A stretch of 64,000 bases of DNA, from NCBI RefSeq assembly GCF_041146795.1, contig NC_135183.1, positions 15,333,840-15,397,839 of the forward strand, read 5' to 3'. Below, in pieces: positions 58,274 through 64,000 of this stretch. The number at the start of each line of letters is the position of its first letter. Positions within the stretch are counted from its first letter, which is position 1. Made by a program: the position numbers and the translations under genes. The notes beneath the pieces are model-generated. The model had not been told where the DNA came from. It ran no database searches and saw only the letters and a program-made list of their open reading frames with translations. The stretch comes from Maylandia zebra (taxonomy: Eukaryota; Chordata; Actinopteri; Cichliformes; Cichlidae).

Positions 58274-59728
58274 TAGGGCTGAACGATATATCGCATTTGC
58301 GATAATATCGTGACATGATCAAGTGCAATTTTCTAACCGCAAAGGCTGCGATTATACTCTGGACATGTCCAAATTCATGGGCTGCATCCTCCTGAGGCCG
58401 CATTTGTAGACCGATTACGTCACAGCGACGCGCCGAAGGCTGTCCAAATTACTACCATATCCCAGAATTCATAGCGCGGCCCAGCCAAACTCCAGTTTCC
58501 AGCAATGGCGGCCGCTACTAAGTTTTAAAATTACTCATACTAATCTTTCTGGGTCACAAAATAAACTTTTAACATATTTTCAGGCGAGAAAGTAGCTGTG
58601 GAAACATCAAATATCTGCTCGGTTTATCAAGATATCCCATATTTGCAAAAGTGCTTCGACGTTTTCAGAGGCGTCTGCTACCCACCAGCTCGACAGCTAG
58701 CCGGGAGCTCGAGGGTTACTGATGCGGCCGAGAACGGCACAACTCCCGGCACATCATTTTCAGATCACCGCGGAGTTTCGCTGCTCGGGTTAAACGTAAT
58801 ATATAAGTCACTTAGACAACCTAAAAATGTTATTGTTGGGCTTTTTTCAGTGTTTTGTTTGTTCGTGAGTAAATCGGTTTGGCTGAGATTAAAGTTATTA
58901 GATTAGATAAAATAAAACTATTAATCCCCCGGGTGGGTTCCTCCTTGGTTTTCACACAGCTGACTAAACGTCAAACAGAAAACTTATTAAACAGAAGTAT
59001 GAGACAGTCGAGAATTTACACCAGTGTCTGGTTATATTTTAGATAGCAAGAAGCAGACGGCCGAGTTTATTAAACTCCACCGAGACAGCGGTGACGCTAA
59101 TCAGAACTAGACCGTCCAATTTCACGCCTTTAAATTTTAAAGGCGTGTTTGTGTGTGTGTTTATACAATTGCTATTATGTTTGCACTTTATGTGTAATGT
59201 TACTGACTGCAGAGATCAGTAAGATGTGTGTATTTTTTATTTATTAGTTTTATTTATTTAATATTATTTTTTAATTGAATGACTGTCTAGTAGTTCACAG
59301 ATGTCGAAAAACTGAGTGTGGTAAAGCCACTGATTTTGTTTATGTATATTTCTGCAATCTGCACATTGTACTGACTTTCATTTTAATGTTTACACCAGGG
59401 TTCCTTGTCAGCACTTTATGCTCAGATGTTTGTAAGCTAAAAATAAACTATTGTGTATGTTCAAATATACTGTTGTGATTGAAGAAGTTAAATAAAAATG
59501 TCAGTCATCAATTCATGCATCACCTCATGTCATCATAACAGAGGTCTGTCTTCCAGGAAAGAACAGTTTAAAATTAATGTAATATAGTATTGGCCATACT
59601 ATATGATGTATTGCTTGTCTTTGTTTAATAATACAGAAGACAAAGACCTTAAAAAATAATCGCATCGCAATCGCAATATTGGGGCAAAAAATCGCAATTA
59701 GATTATTTTCCATAATCGTTCAGCCCTA
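58274..59728. mobile_element. Non-autonomous hAT-like transposon with perfect 8-bp TSD
   Basis: Both ends carry the 14-base inverted repeat TAGGGCTGAACGAT. The flank GCCTAAAT is duplicated exactly at 58266-58273 and 59729-59736. Eight bases is the hAT target-duplication size. Subterminal words built on ATCGC and AATCGCA crowd both ends. The interior has a GC-rich, CpG-containing section (about 58380-58780) but no transposase. The 102-residue frame at 58598-58906 has no known domain. Confidence 0.88.
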
Positions 59729-59901
59729 GCCTAAATGCATAGTTTGGGTGAGGTTGAGATAGAGCAACAAAACTATTTGGATGAGTCTTCACATATCGTT
59801 CTCAGCAGAGTTTCCTGTACAGTGGATTCTTATGTTTGAGCGTGTAACCCATTTGGGAACTCCTTTGTCCTGTTTAGAGATATCTGGATTGTTCCAAATG
59901 G

Positions 59902-61736
59902 ATGATACCGTGGAGACAAAGACTATCACAACGTTTCCCAACCAGAAGCCGTGGGTGGATAAAACCATCCGCGACGCTCTGAGATCCCGCACCGCTGCCT
60001 ACAACACGGGACTCATGACGGGGGACATGGACCCGTACAAAGCCGCGTCATATAACGTGCGGAGGGCGGTGAAAGAGGCGAAGCAGCGCTACGGGAGGAA
60101 ACTAGAGTCACAACTCCAACAGAGTGACTCTAGGAGCCTGTGGCGGGGACTAAGGACAATAACGGACTATAAAGCACCAACAACCGGTATGACGAACGCG
60201 GCCGTGACTCTGGCAGACGAGCTGAACACTTTCTATGCTCGCTTCAAGGCTGCAGCTAAGGTCTCCAACAATGCTAGTGTTAGCGGCGCTAACGGCTGCA
60301 GACAGGAAGATACTGCCAGCACCGGAAACGTGCTCGTCATCTCCGAGCATGAAGTAAGGAGAGCCTTCAAGAGAGTGAACACCAGGAAAGCAGCAGGACC
60401 AGACGGCATCCCAGGTCGTATCCTAAGAGACTGCGCATACCAGCTAGCTCCTGTGTTCACTGAGATATTCAACATCTCTTTATCTCAGTCGGTGATCCCC
60501 ACATGCTTCAAAGAGTCCATCATTGTTCCTGTCCCGAAGAAACCCCACCCTGCTTCTCTCAATGACTATCGCCCTGTAGCCCTCACCTCAGTAGTGATGA
60601 AGTGCTTTGAACGCCTGGTCAGAGACTTCATCATTTCTTCACTACCAGACACACTGGACCCACTACAGTTCGCTTACCGTCCAAATCGTTCCACAGACGA
60701 TGCCATCTCTCATCTCCTCCACACATCACTCACTCACTTGGACACTAGAAGGGGGAATTATGTTAAAATGCTCTTCATAGACTACAGCTCTGCATTTAAC
60801 ACCATAATTCCCTCCACACTCACCACCAAGCTGGAGCATCTGGGACTCAGCTCATCTATGTGTCAGTGGATCTCCAACTTCCTAACTGGCAGACCACAGG
60901 CAGTAAGGATGGGCGGACATGTCTCAGCCTCCACCACTCTCAGCACTGGAGCCCCCCAGGGGTGTGTTCTGAGCCCCCTGCTGTACTCTTTGTACACATA
61001 TGACTGTGTGGCCACTACCAGCTCCACCACCATCATCAAGTTTGCTGACGACACCGTCGTGGTGGGCCTGATCTCTGATAACAATGAGACGGCCTACCTG
61101 AAGGAGATTAGGAATCTGGAGAACTGGTGCCAGAGGAACAACCTCCTTCTAAACGTCAGTAAGACAAAGGAGCTGATAGTGGACTTCAGCACTAAGCAGC
61201 AGAGGAACTACCAGACCCCTGTCATCAACGAGTGCCCAGTGGAGAGAGTGGACAGCTTCAAATACCTCGGAGTTCACATCACGCAGGACCTGTCATGGTC
61301 CTGTCACATCAACACCGTGGTGAAAAAGGCCCGACAGCGTCTCTACCACCTCAGACGCTTGAGAGACTTCCAACTGCCCTCCAAGGTGCTCAGGAACTTT
61401 TACTCGTGCACCATAGAGAGCATCCTGGCGGGAAACATCTTAACCTGGTTCGGGAACAGCACCATGCAGGACAGACGAGCTCTACAGAGGGTTGTGCGGT
61501 CAGCTGAGCGCACCATCCGCTCCGAGCTCCCTGACCTGCACTCAATCTACAGCAGGCGGTGCTGGACCAAGGCCAGGAAGATCGTGAAGGACCTCAGCCA
61601 TCCCAACAACAGACTGTTCTCTCTGTTGAGGTCAGGAAAGCGATTCCGCTCCCTGAAGACCAACACAAAGAGACTGAGGAGGAGCTTCTTCCCGCAGGCG
61701 ATACGGTCTCTCAATCACACCACCACACAGTCCTGA
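59902..61736 (+). CDS. LINE reverse transcriptase, open frame
   Basis: The element-encoded part is about 611 residues. The frame also runs on upstream into flanking host DNA to an ATG at 59781, which is chance. Blocks in order: KAAGPDGIPGRILRDCA; SIIVPVPKKPHPASLNDYRPVALTS; LDPLQFAYRPNRSTDDAI; MLFIDYSSAFNTI (first catalytic Asp); STGAPQGCVLSPLLYSLY; TIIKFADDTVVVG (FADD catalytic pair); and SFKYLGVHITQDLSW. The C-terminal part has the usual LINE basic region. Absence of stops over the whole polymerase suggests a young insertion. Without its endonuclease it cannot move by itself. Confidence 0.88.
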
Positions 61737-62229
61737 CCCACACATACAGTTCTTACACACACACTGGACTTTCTGGACTTTGGTTTTGCACAACACTGGT
61801 CACTATATTCTTCATTTCCGGTTAATACTTGTACAGCTGCTGTTATTGTGTATATATTTATTTATATTTAGATTTCTTCATACATTCTTATATAGTTCTA
61901 TATTGTGTATTGTGTATTTTGTTGTACAGTTATTTTATTTTCAACTTTAATTTATATATTTATCTTTATCTTATTCTTCCCAGTTAAATTTACCCTTCAT
62001 TCTAATTTGTGTTGTACAGTTATTTCATTTTTAACCTTAATTTATATTTTATTCCTTCCTAGTTAAATTTACCCTTTTTAATTTTGCATATTTATTTCCT
62101 ATCTTATTCATAGCCTTTTCCTTTTTTGTTCTCTTTAGGTCACGAGCAGTTGTCCAAGCATTTCACTACATATCGTACTGTGTATGACTGTGTACGTGAC
62201 AAATAAAATTTGAATTTGATTTGAATTTG
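59902..62229 (+). mobile_element. 5'-truncated LINE (Rex/Babar- or jockey-like) with TSD
   Basis: An open polymerase frame followed by a 3'UTR ending GTGACAAATAAAATTTG and short TTTGAAT-type repeats. The hexamer AAATGG flanks both sides (59896-59901 and 62230-62235), fitting a short target duplication. The N-terminal endonuclease is missing, so the copy is truncated at the 5' end, as usual for target-primed insertion. It lies only 165 bases from the hAT-like element on its left. Confidence 0.82.
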
Positions 62230-62235
62230 AAATGG

Positions 62236-62640
62236 GTATTAGTTTACATGACATAAGTGAAGAAAACAACAAACAAATCCCACCACGGTGTCAGGGAGGT
62301 GTTCATGGTAAGGTTTTTAAAGTTATAATGCTTAGTTCCAATAAAAGGCAGATCAGTGTTTTTAAAATTATTCATAATGGTTTGTTTTTCCATAACAATA
62401 ATGAGATGTTTGAGTGTTTATTAGGAATTTGTGAGAAATGATTTTAGGCAGAATCATCATTTTAATTCTCTCCATGAGTGATACAAATATGTTAGATCAA
62501 CCTCTACCATTTTAGTAAAAGGAATGTGATTCAACTATACTGAAAGCCTGGTGGAAAAATGTATGCCTGAATATCTAATGTTATCTGGCTGTAGTGGATG
62601 TGTTTAGAGGCAAAACTGTTGGTTTACTCCAGTTGATGAA
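62236..62640. other. Intergenic, no gene seen
   Basis: AT-rich with no supported reading frame or repeat. Confidence 0.5.
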
Positions 62641-63776
62641 GTCAGAGAAGGAGGGACAAACAGGGTGAAGTGGAGACACCTGGGAGGAAACAGCTGAGCT
62701 GAATACGCTTAATGACACAAGGGGACTCAAAAATAACCATGATGCACACAGAACAAGAGACTATCACAATAAAACAGGAAATAGTGATGGAGACTATAAT
62801 ACATGAACTTGACATAGACAAAATGGGAAGCAAACATGGAGACATGACTGTCTGGGGGGGGGGGAGACAACCTTCAGGGCACTGAGGGACCAGATGGATA
62901 TAAGGACACAAGTGAGGAGACAAACAATAACAGACACAGAGACGAGACCAACTTCACTCAGGACACTTCGGACAAGCGACAAAGACAGACATGGCAACAT
63001 AGGGAGGCAAGAATACAAGGAGGACTCCAAGGTCAAAATTTTACACAACAAGACTCTAAACACAAAATACTGAGATAAAACCCAGGACCATGAACCCACA
63101 AAACACAAACCACTGAGTTGATGACCAAGGAACCATGACAGAGCCCCCCTTATCCTATACAGCTTCTAGACGTCCTTAAACAAAGACAAAACCTAACCTG
63201 CAGCGGGCAGACAAATGGGTTTGAAAGGAGGGCCTGAACCAAACACATAAGTAAAATCAAACTAAGCAGAAAAAAAAATCACACAAATTGCCCCAGGCTG
63301 TCCAGGTAGATAAAAACAGGTTCATGAGGCTAGTACGCCATTGGAGAGGTGCAGGGACAGACACCTATAAAGTGCTCAGGGCTTCTCAAAAGGCAAACAG
63401 CTGTGACAAAAGAATTCTGGGGTCTCCCCGGTGACCAGCAGTAGAGACAGCAGGGCCCAGGCCCTGGGGGCTGACTGAGTGGCCAGCTCCGGTGTCATGG
63501 CCAGAGGCTGGCAACAAAGGAAGTCCCCTGGAGGACAATGCCAGAGACGACATTTTACCTCTGGTGGCTTTGCAGGGGGCCAGCAGTGAGGGCAGCAGCG
63601 GAACAGATTCACAAATGACCAATAACACAGATTGGCTTGAAGTGGCCGCCAAGGCCAGCATGAGGCCAGCATTGATGGTGGAGAGTCTTGGACTCCAGCA
63701 GTGTGGAAGACTTGGGCACTGGTTCTGGGTGCCCAGGACTGGAGCAGAGATATACTGGACTCAGGGAATGAAATCA
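62640..63776 (-). mobile_element. LTR-retrotransposon-derived region, antisense
   Basis: The left part (62640-63130) has the GACATGA/CAGGA-rich look of the other antisense LTR-like blocks. It includes CCCAGGACCATGAAC and then CCATGACAGAGCCCCCCTTA, which I associate with the LTR to internal-region junction of a fish gypsy-like family. The right part (63376-63776) has minus-strand frames rich in Ala, Leu, Pro and Ser, without a gag or pol motif. A second LTR was not found in the window. Confidence 0.4.
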
Positions 63777-63777
63777 C

Positions 63778-64000
63778 CAGAGGTGGGACCAAGTCATTGT
63801 TTTGCAAGTCTCAAGTAAGTCTCAAGTCTTTATCCTCAAGTCTCAAGTCAAGTCTCAAGTAATGTCAGGCAAGTCAGAGTCGAGTCTCAAGTCACTGGTG
63901 TAAAAGTCCGAGTCAAGTCACAAGTCTGAAATTTTGAATTTCAAGTCCTTTCGAGTCTTTAAAAAAACCCCGAAAAAAAGCATGTTGCAGTTATATGCTA
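63778..64000. mobile_element. Left end of a hAT-like element, running off the window
   Basis: Starts CAGAGGTGGGACCAAGTC and continues with at least eight direct repeats of CAAGTCTCAAGT type (63805-63950), a subterminal pattern of hAT ends. The right end lies outside the window. Confidence 0.6.

Noticed and set aside
59781-59901. N-terminal 40 residues of the 651-residue frame
   Set aside because: This part lies outside the LINE insertion boundary set by the AAATGG duplication; the open frame is chance read-through of host DNA.
62642-63108. Minus-strand Cys/Leu/Val-rich frames considered as membrane proteins
   Set aside because: The sequence looks like LTR-retrotransposon non-coding DNA, and the pattern recurs in other antisense LTR-like blocks.

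Overview
The window is vertebrate nuclear DNA, almost certainly from a ray-finned fish. It is AT-rich and full of introns. It carries a dense teleost repeat load: L2, Rex/Babar-, Nimb- and RTE-type LINEs, tRNA-derived SINEs, Tc1-like and hAT transposons, and Ty3/gypsy and Ty1/copia debris. A percomorph such as a cichlid would fit, but the species cannot be read from the sequence.

Three protein-coding genes are well supported, and together they form a conserved vertebrate block (s1pr1 - dph5 - slc30a7). (1) s1pr1, the sphingosine-1-phosphate receptor 1, lies on the minus strand as one coding exon (4495-5625), with a probable non-coding first exon near 7272. (2) dph5, the diphthamide-biosynthesis methyltransferase, lies on the plus strand as seven coding exons between 30570 and 43575; all splice phases close to give 288 residues. 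(3) slc30a7, the Golgi zinc transporter ZnT7, lies on the minus strand as eleven coding exons between 55877 and 44586; all phases close to give 402 residues. dph5 and slc30a7 converge about 1 kb apart. A 24-bp perfect palindrome between them carries AATAAA on both strands and may serve both transcripts. The three genes act in unrelated processes (lipid-mediator signalling, eEF2 modification, zinc loading of the secretory pathway); the link is positional.

Layout: 1-4.4 kb, gene-poor with an L2 tail; 4.4-7.6 kb, s1pr1; 7.6-30.3 kb, a transposon-rich desert with an intact hAT-like element (8406-9724), a nested LINE with a solo LTR (about 14.0-17.2 kb), an antisense Nimb-like LINE (17.2-18.5 kb), a gypsy/copia mosaic (20.1-21.6 kb), Tc1 fragments and an 815-bp direct duplication (27.2-29.1 kb). 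dph5 follows, with intron 1 holding an F-box-15-like pseudogene fragment lodged in an L2 element. Then comes slc30a7, whose histidine-rich loop is lengthened by a 45-bp in-frame tandem repeat. The last 8 kb hold a hAT-like element with a perfect 8-bp target duplication (58274-59728), a 5'-truncated LINE with an open reverse-transcriptase frame (59902-62229), LTR-retrotransposon debris and the left end of another hAT-like element running out of the window.

I found no RNA gene, CRISPR array or operon-like defence system. Nothing here convincingly amounts to a new biological system. The most interesting items are the palindromic bidirectional poly(A) signal, the ZnT7 loop expansion, the pseudogene-in-LINE structure, the twin hairpins at 18.8 kb and the duplication with a hairpin gain at 28.2 kb.
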